In this document: positions 1 through 6,709 of the stretch, piece by piece | Position numbering within the stretch: position 1 is the first letter of the stretch | Layout: each line of letters opens with the position of its first letter | NCBI GenBank assembly: GCA_023666335.1 | Contig: JAMPCE010000029.1 | Location: 1-32,643 of the forward strand | Reading direction: 5' to 3' | Source: a bacterium | Lineage (GTDB): Bacteria; Bacillota; Clostridia; Lachnospirales; Lachnospiraceae | Length of the DNA stretch: 32,643 bases | Translations under genes and position numbers: made by a program | The notes under the pieces: model-generated | What the model was told of the DNA's origin: nothing | Seen by the model: the letters and a program-made list of their open reading frames with translations, nothing else | The model's database searches: none

Positions 1-47
1 AACAGGAAAAGCGCCGCGCTTGATTGAAAGCGAGGCGCTTTTCTGTT
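1..47. terminator. Intrinsic terminator hairpin of an upstream gene, possibly bidirectional
   Basis: AAAAGCGCC (7-15) pairs with GGCGCTTTT (34-42), and an inner CGCTT/AAGCG stem (17-21 with 28-32) continues the helix. Outer AACAG/CTGTT (1-5 with 43-47) extends it, with one bulged G. The U-rich 3' arm suits termination of a gene entering from the left, and the A-rich 5' arm would serve the other strand. A sigma-A promoter overlaps its 3' half. Confidence 0.8.
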
Positions 48-52
48 ATACT
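24..52 (+). promoter_or_regulatory. Sigma-A promoter inside the terminator, for the dCMP deaminase gene
   Basis: TTGAAA (24-29), a 17-bp spacer and TATACT (47-52) give a near-consensus promoter. The -35 box starts in the loop of the terminator hairpin. Transcription would start near 59, giving a leader of about 40 nt before the deaminase ATG at 102. Confidence 0.75.
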
Positions 53-101
53 GTTTATCGGTAACATTTTAGAGAATACGAAAGCGGATCGGAGGCGCGC
101 T

Positions 102-599
102 ATGGTCAAACCGTCGGGAAACAAGAGAATATCCAAAGAGGACACCTACTTAAACTGTGCGGAGGTCTTTGCCTACCGGAGTACCTGCCTGAAACGCAAG
201 TACGGCGCGGTGGTCGTCAAAAACGACGTCGTGCTCTCCACCGGATATAACGGTTCGCCGCGGGGATTTGAAAACTGCTGCGATATCGGCGAATGTCCGC
301 GCATCCGGAGGAACATGCATCAGGGAGAGGGCTATGCGATGTGCAGGGCGATCCACGCGGAGGCAAACGCCCTCTTAAACTGTTCCAGAGAGCAGACGCT
401 GGGGGCGGATTTATATCTGACGAGCATCAATCCCGAAGACTGCTCCCTGCATGAGGCGAAGCCCTGCCCGCTCTGTGCCAGACAGATCATTCAGGCGGGG
501 ATCGACCGCGTGATCCTGCGCACGGGAGAGGGCGCGGACAATTACCGGGTCATTGCGGCGAAAGACTTAGAATGGTATGTGCGGGAGGAATCGTTATGA
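102..599 (+). CDS. comEB: dCMP deaminase family protein (ComEB-like)
   Basis: This 165-residue protein is a zinc-dependent cytidine/deoxycytidylate deaminase, expected to convert dCMP to dUMP in the cytosol and so feed thymidylate synthesis. The zinc and catalytic signature is complete: His85-Ala86-Glu87 in RAIHAEANAL, then Cys122 and Cys125 in PCPLC. The GYNGSPRG segment (about residues 48-55) and the cysteine/histidine-rich region after it are typical of dCMP deaminases. A longer frame opens upstream at 24, but the ATG at 102 has GGAGG at 91-95 and gives the normal family length. The stop overlaps the next gene's start (ATGA at 596-599), so it is co-translated with yitT. In competent bacilli the homologue is comEB, but no competence genes are next to it here. 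Confidence 0.93.
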   Translation: MVKPSGNKRISKEDTYLNCAEVFAYRSTCLKRKYGAVVVKNDVVLSTGYNGSPRGFENCCDIGECPRIRRNMHQGEGYAMCRAIHAEANALLNCSREQTLGADLYLTSINPEDCSLHEAKPCPLCARQIIQAGIDRVILRTGEGADNYRVIAAKDLEWYVREESL

Positions 600-1456
600 C
601 GTTTGATCTGAAAAAGGACGGCAGGAGGATTATTTTGATCATTGCGGCGTCAGCGCTGCTTGCGGTCAATATCAAAACGTTTGTGAATACCGGGGGACTT
701 TATCCCGGCGGCGCGACGGGATTAACGATCCTGATCCAGAGCATCTGCAGGATGTTTTTCGGCATCCGGATTCCGTATACGCCGGTAAATCTCCTGCTCA
801 ATGCGGTGCCGATCTATATAGGGTTTCGCTTTATCGGCAAAAAGTTTACGATCTATTCCTGCCTTTCGATTCTGGTGACAAGTATTCTCACGGATGTGAT
901 TCCGGAGATCGCGGTGACGTACGACATCCTTCTGATCAGTATTTTCGGCGGTATCATTGGCGGCTTCGCGATCAGCCAGTGTCTGGCGGCGGACGCAACG
1001 ACCGGGGGAACGGACTTTATCTCCATCTATCTGTCGGAAAAAAAGGGTGTGGACGCCTGGAATTTTATTCTGGCATTCAACGTGGTGATCATCATGATCG
1101 CGGGGCTTTTGTTCGGTTTCGACAAGGCGCTCTACTCGATCATCTATCAGTATACTTCCACGCAGATCCTGCACATGCTCTACAAGCGTTACCAGAAGCA
1201 GACGCTTTTCATCGTGACCAACAAGGCGGATCTGGTCTGTCAGGCGATCAACACGGTCAGTATGCACGGCGCCACGATCTTAAGCGGCGAAGGCTCCTAT
1301 GAACATGAAAAGAGAAAGGTCGTCTATTCCGTAGTCTCCAAGGAGGAGAGCAAGAAAGTGATCGCGGCAGTCAGGGAAGCGGACGGGGCGGCTTTTGTGA
1401 ATGCGATCCGGACGGAGGAACTGTCCGGGCGGTTTTATTATCGGCCAAACGATTGA
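596..1456 (+). CDS. YitT family membrane protein (DUF161 + DUF2179)
   Basis: This 286-residue protein has a hydrophobic N-terminal part with about five to six predicted membrane segments (residues 10-195), including the family segment GGLYPGGATGL near residue 33 and DATTGGTDF near 137. A soluble C-terminal DUF2179 domain follows (about 205-280, starting TLFIVTNKAD). The fold is known from the YitT/YpjC family, which is abundant in Firmicutes, but no transport substrate or function is established. The start chosen is the ATG overlapping the deaminase stop, with GGGAGGAA at 583-590. A frame opening at 572 would add eight residues inside the upstream gene and lacks a ribosome site. No clear terminator follows, only a T-run near 1478-1486. 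Confidence 0.9.
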   Translation: MTFDLKKDGRRIILIIAASALLAVNIKTFVNTGGLYPGGATGLTILIQSICRMFFGIRIPYTPVNLLLNAVPIYIGFRFIGKKFTIYSCLSILVTSILTDVIPEIAVTYDILLISIFGGIIGGFAISQCLAADATTGGTDFISIYLSEKKGVDAWNFILAFNVVIIMIAGLLFGFDKALYSIIYQYTSTQILHMLYKRYQKQTLFIVTNKADLVCQAINTVSMHGATILSGEGSYEHEKRKVVYSVVSKEESKKVIAAVREADGAAFVNAIRTEELSGRFYYRPND

Positions 1457-1496
1457 TGGTTTCCAGTATTTACCGTTTCTTTTTTTCAAAAAAGGC

Positions 1497-1525
1497 TGGT
1501 CAGCGCGGACAATTCATGGTATAGT
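1497..1525 (+). promoter_or_regulatory. Possible promoter for the GH25 gene
   Basis: TATAGT (1520-1525) is a good -10 box. 17 bp upstream is TGGTCA (1497-1502), a weak -35 box. Transcription would start around 1532, just before the TGTTACAAA-type repeats, leaving a leader of about 130 nt. The weak -35 box suggests an activator or a different true start. Confidence 0.45.
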
Positions 1526-1535
1526 GAAACAAGAT

Positions 1536-1585
1536 TGTTACAAAATGTGACAAATTGTAATCATTTGTAACAGAAATGTTACAAA
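1536..1585 (+). promoter_or_regulatory. Cluster of TGTTACAAA operator-like half-sites with a perfect inverted repeat
   Basis: Four related 9-mers lie in 50 bp: TGTTACAAA (1536-1544), TGTGACAAA (1546-1554), TTTGTAACA (1564-1572) and TGTTACAAA (1577-1585). The last two form a perfect inverted repeat with 9-bp arms around GAAA. The first two are direct repeats with a 10-bp period. On the opposite strand they read TGTCAC and TGTAAC, and the + strand has TGTAAT-N4-TGTAAC at 1556-1571. This resembles the WalR/VicR box (TGTWAH-N5-TGTWAH) with one base less spacing. Confidence 0.6.
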
Positions 1586-1661
1586 GTCATGTTTCGTGAC
1601 GATCCTGACAAAAGAGGAAGACAAAAAGAAACGAAAGGGAAAATCCGGTCAAGGCGGACGG

Positions 1662-2807
1662 ATGAAAGTACAAATGATAAAACATCATACAGCGGCGGTA
1701 AGAAAGTTTTTGGCGCTCGGTCTTGCGGGCGTGCTTGCGCTTGCGCCGTCGATTCGGGTGCAGGCTGTCGGCGCGGGCAGCGCCATCGCCAGAGGCATCG
1801 ACGTTTCCAAACACAATCTCGGTATCGACTGGAGCCAGGTGCCCTCGTCGGGCGTCTCCTTTGTCTTTGTAAAAGCAGGCAGTACCAACTCCGGCGTCGA
1901 TCCCTATTTTGACGCCAACATGAACGGCGCGAACGCGGCGGGGCTGCGCACGGGCGTCTATCTGTATTCCTATGCGTCCACGGTGGAGCAGGCGCAGAAC
2001 GAGGCGAATCAGCTTTTACAGTGGATCGGCAATTACACGGTGAGCTATCCGGTGGTCTACGATGTGGAGGCGCCCTGCCACAAAACCATGTCGCAGGCGC
2101 AGCTGCAGGCGTTGATCAACGCTTTCTGCTCGATCATTGAGGCGAACGGTTATTATCCGGTGGTCTATTCCAGCCGCAATATGTTTCGGGATAAGATCGG
2201 CAATATCGGCTACGACAAATGGGTGGCGCAGTATGCGGATGCGCTGGATTATGACGGCGGCGCGGCTTTCTGGCAGAATACGTCCCACGGGAGCGTTGCG
2301 GGGATCCCCACCCGGGTGGATATGAACTATCAGTTTAAGGACTATTCCTCGATTATCGTAGCGGACGGTTTTGCCACGCGGGGAGATCAGACCGTGTTCT
2401 ATGCGGGCTATCGCATGCAGCGGAACTGCTGGGTTGGATGGGAGGATCGGAAGTATCATCTGGATGAGAACGGTTTCGTGCAGAAAGGCTGTTGGTTTGA
2501 CGATGAGACGGGGCGGTATTTCCTTGCCACGAAAGACGGCCACGCGCTGCGTGAGGACGTCACGATCCAGGGCGAGGATTACTACTTTGACGAAAATGCG
2601 GTGATGATGCGGGGGCTTGTCACAAGACCCGACGGCAATGTCTATTATTACGATCCGGAGACGGGCGCGTTGCAGCGGAATGTGACCGTGACGGTGGACG
2701 GCGTGAATTACGAGGTGAACGGAAAGGGCATCGCGGCAGCAGTCGAGCCGCCCGTACCGGCGGAGGCGCCTGCGGAAGCGCAGCCCGCGGAGGGGCAGGC
2801 GCAGTAG
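1662..2807 (+). CDS. Secreted GH25 muramidase with C-terminal choline/cell-wall-binding-type repeats
   Basis: This 381-residue protein is predicted to cleave peptidoglycan outside the cell. It has a basic N-terminus and hydrophobic core (residues 14-30), with signal cleavage probably after VQA (about residue 35). The GH25 domain runs from about 44 to 235. It has the opening RGIDVSKHN (Asp47) and the catalytic DVE triplet (Asp134, Glu136) in PVVYDVEAP. Residues 240-345 hold aromatic- and glycine-rich repeats (WVGWEDRKYHLDENG, GRYFLATKDG, DYYFDENAVMMRG, VYYYDPETG) of the cell-wall-binding type, and a Pro/Ala/Glu tail ends the protein. An in-frame GTG at 1596 would put 22 charged residues before the signal peptide, so the ATG at 1662 is preferred. 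Its ribosome site (AAGGCGG) is only moderate. The leader holds an operator-like repeat cluster, and a terminator follows. Confidence 0.93.
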   Translation: MKVQMIKHHTAAVRKFLALGLAGVLALAPSIRVQAVGAGSAIARGIDVSKHNLGIDWSQVPSSGVSFVFVKAGSTNSGVDPYFDANMNGANAAGLRTGVYLYSYASTVEQAQNEANQLLQWIGNYTVSYPVVYDVEAPCHKTMSQAQLQALINAFCSIIEANGYYPVVYSSRNMFRDKIGNIGYDKWVAQYADALDYDGGAAFWQNTSHGSVAGIPTRVDMNYQFKDYSSIIVADGFATRGDQTVFYAGYRMQRNCWVGWEDRKYHLDENGFVQKGCWFDDETGRYFLATKDGHALREDVTIQGEDYYFDENAVMMRGLVTRPDGNVYYYDPETGALQRNVTVTVDGVNYEVNGKGIAAAVEPPVPAEAPAEAQPAEGQAQ

Positions 2808-2841
2808 CGCAGGGAAATACAACAATAAATCAGATTGGGAA

Positions 2842-2868
2842 AGCGTCGGCGGAGCCCGGCGCTTTTTT
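2842..2868 (+). terminator. Intrinsic terminator of the GH25 gene
   Basis: AGCGTCGG (2842-2849) pairs with CCGGCGCT (2855-2862), including one G-T pair, around a short purine-rich loop. Six T residues follow. It lies 35 bp after the muramidase stop. Confidence 0.85.
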
Positions 2869-2882
2869 GCGCGCGTCTTGAG

Positions 2883-2904
2883 TCTGCTGATGCGCATCAG
2901 CAGA
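2883..2904. repeat. Perfect 22-bp palindrome without spacer
   Basis: TCTGCTGATGC (2883-2893) is followed directly by its exact reverse complement (2894-2904). It sits between the GH25 terminator and the promoter at 2925-2953. As RNA it could fold with a GCGC tetraloop, but no U-tract follows, so it is more likely a protein-binding site for a symmetric dimer. Confidence 0.6.
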
Positions 2905-2924
2905 AGGAAAACGGGACGCCTCTC

Positions 2925-2953
2925 TTGAAGAATGCGGGGTGTTATGATACAAT
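2925..2953 (+). promoter_or_regulatory. Sigma-A promoter for the anti-sigma-like gene
   Basis: TTGAAG (2925-2930), a 17-bp spacer and TACAAT (2948-2953). The expected start is near 2960, giving a leader of about 57 nt. The 22-bp palindrome ends 20 bp upstream of the -35 box, in a position suited to an activator or repressor. Confidence 0.7.
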
Positions 2954-3016
2954 AACTATGTATGTGCGGCATCTTCATCAGCTCATACAAAGTATCGGCA
3001 AATGCAAGAGGCAGTT

Positions 3017-3337
3017 ATGAATTGTAAAGAAGCGGAAAAAAAGATCCCTGCCTTTCTGAATGACGAGTTGGACGGGGACGATCTGGCGGAATTTGTAGAG
3101 CATATCGAGGCTTGTCCGGACTGCAAGGAGGAGCTTTCCATCCAGTTTCTGGTGTCCGAGGGCATGGAACAGCTGGAGAAAGGTAATAATTTTAATTTGC
3201 AGGAAGCGCTCCTTGCGACGCTTGACAGCGCGGATGACAGGATACGGGTCAACCGCCTCCTGCGGCGTGTCCTGTTCTGGCTGGAGATCGCGGTGGCGGC
3301 AGCGGTCGCGGTGACGGTACTTATCGTTATTATGTAA
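3017..3337 (+). CDS. Small membrane-anchored zinc-finger anti-sigma-like protein
   Basis: This 106-residue protein has the zf-HC2/ZAS pattern of anti-sigma factors: Cys3, then His29-x3-Cys33-x2-Cys36 (HIEACPDC). A charged linker follows, and one C-terminal membrane helix (about 86-106). Family members bind an ECF sigma factor with the N-terminal domain and hold it at the membrane. No sigma factor gene is adjacent, so the partner is unknown and the role is inferred from the motif only. The ATG at 3017 has AAGAGG five bases upstream. An ATG at 3002 would add five residues but has no ribosome site. It has its own promoter and may be co-transcribed with polA 67 bp downstream. Confidence 0.8.
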   Translation: MNCKEAEKKIPAFLNDELDGDDLAEFVEHIEACPDCKEELSIQFLVSEGMEQLEKGNNFNLQEALLATLDSADDRIRVNRLLRRVLFWLEIAVAAAVAVTVLIVIM

Positions 3338-3365
3338 ATATATAAACGCAAAAACAAAAAACGAG

Positions 3366-3392
3366 ATCGCAGTAAACTGCTCTGACATGGAG
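3366..3392 (+). repeat. Dispersed intergenic repeat, copy 1
   Basis: This stretch begins ATCGCAGTAAACTGCTCTGA. It matches 9962-9988 at 26 of 27 positions, with the first 22 identical. It contains the small inverted repeat GCAGT-AA-ACTGC and ends in GGAG, which here is part of the polA ribosome site. Both copies start 13-29 bases after a stop codon. Confidence 0.75.
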
Positions 3393-3404
3393 GATTAGAG
3401 ATAG

Positions 3405-6110
3405 ATGGCGGAAAAACTGGTTTTGATAGATGGGCACAGCATCTTGAACAGGGCGTTTTACGGCGTCCCCGACCTGACGAACGGGCAGGGGCTTCATACC
3501 AATGCGATATACGGTTTCCTGAATATCATGTTTAAGATCTTGGAGGAGGAGCAGGCGGACTATCTGACTGTGGCGTTCGATGTGCACGCGCCCACGTTCC
3601 GTCATGAGATCTATAAGGACTATAAGGGCACCAGAAAGCCGATGCCGACGGAGCTTCGCGAACAGGTGCCCGTCATGAAAGAACTGCTCTTAGCGATGGG
3701 GATCTGCGTGGTGGAGCAGGCGGGGCTGGAAGCGGACGACATTCTCGGCACGATCGCCAGACGCGGGGAGAAAGAGGGCATGGAAGTCTCTCTGGTCTCG
3801 GGCGACCGGGATCTTTTACAGATTGCGACGGACCATATCCGCATCCGCATTCCCAAGACCAAAGGCGGCCGCACGGAAGTGGAAGATTACTATGCAAAGG
3901 ACGTAGAGGCGGCTTATCAGGTGACGCCCGCACAGTTCATCGACTTAAAAGCGCTGATGGGCGATACGGCGGACAACATTCCCGGCGTGCCCAAAGTGGG
4001 AGAAAAGACAGCCACAGAGCTGATGACAACCTACGGTTCTCTGGAAAATATCTACGCGCATGTGGAAGAGATCTCCAAAAAGGCGATTCGGGAATCTTTG
4101 ATCGGGCACAGGGATCTCGCGGACTTGAGCAAGGTGCTTGCGACCATCAATGTGGAAGCGCCGATCGCCTTTTCCTTTGCGGATGCAAAGATCGGTAACT
4201 TTTATACAGAAGAAGCTTATGTGCTCTGCAAGCAGCTTGAATTTAAGAATATCCTCTCCCGTTTCAGTAAGGATGTGGAAGTCGTAAACGAGCAGGCGTC
4301 GCATTTTCGCACCGTGACGGACTTTTCCGAGGCGGAGGCGGTCTTTCAAGCCTGCGGAGAGCGGGAGAAGATCGGATTTTTTGCTTTTCTGGACGATGGA
4401 ACGCCGAAAAGCTGCATGGGGCTGGCGCTTGCCCTTTCGGAGGAGGAGACGGTGTTTCTGCCCTGTCAGGGCGGTGTGACCGCAGAGTGGCTTAAGGAGC
4501 GTTTGACAGCCCTGCATCGGAATAAGTTATGTAAACTAATAACGTTCAATCTCAAAGGACAGTACGGTATACTGGGGGAACCTGACGAGTGCCTGTGGCG
4601 GACGGCGGACGGCGGGCAGGATGTGATGCGTCCTTACAGAGAGCGGCGGTATTTTGATATTCTGGTGGCGGCATATCTTTTGAATCCCTTAAAGAGCGAC
4701 TACCTGCCGGAAGATATTGCGGGGGAGCGGCTTTCTTTGACGATCCCCGACCGCACGCAGGTATGCGGAAAGGCATCTTACAGCGAGGCGTATCAAAAGA
4801 CGCCTGCGGAGTTTGCGCAGTACGCCTGCTATCAGGCTTATGTGGCGTTTGCGGCGGCGCCCGTCCTGACAAAGATGCTGGAAGAGCAGGGGATGGAGAG
4901 CCTGTTTTATGACATTGAGATGCCCCTTACGAAAGTGCTGTATGATATGGAGCGCTACGGCGTTCTGGTGCAGCCGGAACAGTTGAAAGCCTACGGCGCG
5001 GCGCTGATCGGCAGGATCGCGGAGCTGATCGGGAAGATCTACGAGCAGGCAGGGTGCGAGTTCAACATCAACTCCCCCAAGCAGTTGGGCGAGATCCTCT
5101 TTGAGAAGATGGGAATACCGGGCGGCAAAAAGACAAAGACCGGGTATTCCACGGCGGCGGATGTGCTGGAAAAATTGGCGCCGGATCATCCGATCGTATC
5201 GGATATTTTGGAGTATCGGGGACTTGCTAAATTAAAGTCTACTTATGCGGAGGGGCTTTTTGCCTGCATCGCGGCGGACGGCAGGATTCATTCCACATTC
5301 AACCAGACGATCACGGCGACGGGGCGGATCAGTTCGACCGAGCCGAATCTGCAGAACATTCCCATGCGCATGGAGCTGGGGCGGCAGATCCGTAAGGTGT
5401 TTGTGCCAAAGGAAGGTTGTCTCTTCATGGACGCGGATTACTCCCAGATCGAGCTGCGCATCCTGGCGCATATGTCCGATGACAAACAGTTGATCGAGGC
5501 GTACCGGATGGAGGAGGACATCCACCGCATCACGGCGTCCAAGGTGTTTCATACGCCCTTTGCAGAAGTGACGGACTTGCAGCGGCGGAACGCGAAAGCG
5601 GTCAATTTCGGCATTGTTTACGGCATCAGTTCCTTTGGCTTAAGTCAGGACTTAAGTATCTCCAAGAAAGAGGCGGCGGATTATATCGAGCAGTATTTTG
5701 AGACCTATCCGGGGGTGAAGCGCTTTCTTGACCATATGGTGGAGACGGCGAAAACGCAGGGGTTTGTGACCACGATGTATTGCCGCAGACGCCCGATTCC
5801 GGAACTAAAGTCCAACAATTTCATGCAGCGCTCTTTCGGGGAACGGGTGGCTATGAATTCTCCCATTCAGGGAACGGCGGCGGATATCATGAAGATTGCC
5901 ATGATTCGGGTGTGGGAGAGGCTGCATCGGGAGAACTTGAAATCCCGCTTGATCTTACAGGTGCACGATGAACTGCTGATCGAGACGGAAAAGACGGAGG
6001 AAGAAGCGGTGCGCCGCATCCTGACCGAAGAGATGCAGCAGGCGGCGGACCTTTCCGTGCGGCTGGAGATCGATCTGCATACGGGCACGGACTGGTATGA
6101 GGCGAAATAA
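3405..6110 (+). CDS. polA: DNA polymerase I
   Basis: This 901-residue, full-length family A polymerase fills gaps during Okazaki fragment processing and DNA repair. The 5' nuclease domain (about 1-290) has the acidic motifs around VAFDVH, LEADDILGT, SGDRDLLQ and LMGDTADNIPGVPKVGEKTA. The middle 3'-5' exonuclease fold (about 310-490) appears degenerate: where proofreading enzymes have DTET, this protein reads FFAFLDDG. The polymerase domain has motif A at D676-A-D-Y-S-Q-I-E, motif B in RRNAKAVNFGIVYG and motif C at Q852-V-H-D-E, with Asp676 and Asp855 as metal ligands. The ATG at 3405 has GGAGG at 3389-3393. coaE starts two bases after the stop, so they are co-transcribed. Confidence 0.98.
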   Translation: MAEKLVLIDGHSILNRAFYGVPDLTNGQGLHTNAIYGFLNIMFKILEEEQADYLTVAFDVHAPTFRHEIYKDYKGTRKPMPTELREQVPVMKELLLAMGICVVEQAGLEADDILGTIARRGEKEGMEVSLVSGDRDLLQIATDHIRIRIPKTKGGRTEVEDYYAKDVEAAYQVTPAQFIDLKALMGDTADNIPGVPKVGEKTATELMTTYGSLENIYAHVEEISKKAIRESLIGHRDLADLSKVLATINVEAPIAFSFADAKIGNFYTEEAYVLCKQLEFKNILSRFSKDVEVVNEQASHFRTVTDFSEAEAVFQACGEREKIGFFAFLDDGTPKSCMGLALALSEEETVFLPCQGGVTAEWLKERLTALHRNKLCKLITFNLKGQYGILGEPDECLWRTADGGQDVMRPYRERRYFDILVAAYLLNPLKSDYLPEDIAGERLSLTIPDRTQVCGKASYSEAYQKTPAEFAQYACYQAYVAFAAAPVLTKMLEEQGMESLFYDIEMPLTKVLYDMERYGVLVQPEQLKAYGAALIGRIAELIGKIYEQAGCEFNINSPKQLGEILFEKMGIPGGKKTKTGYSTAADVLEKLAPDHPIVSDILEYRGLAKLKSTYAEGLFACIAADGRIHSTFNQTITATGRISSTEPNLQNIPMRMELGRQIRKVFVPKEGCLFMDADYSQIELRILAHMSDDKQLIEAYRMEEDIHRITASKVFHTPFAEVTDLQRRNAKAVNFGIVYGISSFGLSQDLSISKKEAADYIEQYFETYPGVKRFLDHMVETAKTQGFVTTMYCRRRPIPELKSNNFMQRSFGERVAMNSPIQGTAADIMKIAMIRVWERLHRENLKSRLILQVHDELLIETEKTEEEAVRRILTEEMQQAADLSVRLEIDLHTGTDWYEAK

Positions 6111-6112
6111 GG

Positions 6113-6709
6113 ATGAAAGTCATAGGTATCACGGGCGGCGTGGGCGCGGGAAAGTCGGAAGTGCTTGCGCATCTGGAAAAGACATATAACTGCCGCGTCA
6201 TCATGGCGGATCGGCTGGCGCACGAACTGGAAGAACCGGGCGGTATCTGTTATCAGCCGCTCATAAAGCTTTTGGGTGAGACGGTCCTTCGTGAAGACGG
6301 CAGGATCGACAGGCAGAAGATGGCGGCGGCGATCTTTGGACAGGAAGCGCTCCTGCAAAAGGTGAACGCCATCGTGCATCCGGCGGTCAGGGAGGCCATC
6401 ATGCACGAGATCGAAAAGGAGCGGGCGGCGGGAAAGCTGGATTATCTCTTTATCGAGGCGGCGCTTTTGATCGAAGAGGGGTATACACAGATCCTGGACG
6501 AGCTGTGGTACATTCATGCGGAGGAAGAAGTCAGGCGGAAACGGCTTCGCGAAAACCGGGGCTATTCGGAGGAGAAGATCGAATCCATCTTAAGAAGCCA
6601 GCTTTCGGAAGCGGAGTTTCGGCGGCACTCTGATGTGGTGATCGAGAACAACGGCGCGCTTTCGGGCGTCTATGAACAAATAGAGAAAGAATTGGGGGAA
6701 GACCAGTGA
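6113..6709 (+). CDS. coaE: Dephospho-CoA kinase
   Basis: This 198-residue cytosolic enzyme catalyses the last step of coenzyme A synthesis, ATP-dependent phosphorylation of dephospho-CoA at the ribose 3' hydroxyl. The P-loop is GGVGAGKS (residues 8-15). Asp32 in MADRLAHEL and the AIVHPAVRE segment (about 86-94) are typical of the family, and FIEAALLIEEGY (about 115) matches the CoA-site region. Length is normal. The start lies two bases after the polA stop with no strong ribosome site of its own, so translation is probably coupled. Its stop overlaps the next start (GTGA at 6706-6709). Neighbourhood with polA is common in Firmicutes. Confidence 0.97.
   Translation: MKVIGITGGVGAGKSEVLAHLEKTYNCRVIMADRLAHELEEPGGICYQPLIKLLGETVLREDGRIDRQKMAAAIFGQEALLQKVNAIVHPAVREAIMHEIEKERAAGKLDYLFIEAALLIEEGYTQILDELWYIHAEEEVRRKRLRENRGYSEEKIESILRSQLSEAEFRRHSDVVIENNGALSGVYEQIEKELGEDQ

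Noticed and set aside
1457-1500. Terminator after the YitT gene
   Set aside because: A T-run is present at about 1478-1486 but no stable stem precedes it.
2016-2990. 324-residue minus-strand frame across the GH25 gene and its terminator
   Set aside because: Runs through a convincing terminator and the palindrome, has Arg/His-rich low-information sequence, and no ribosome site.
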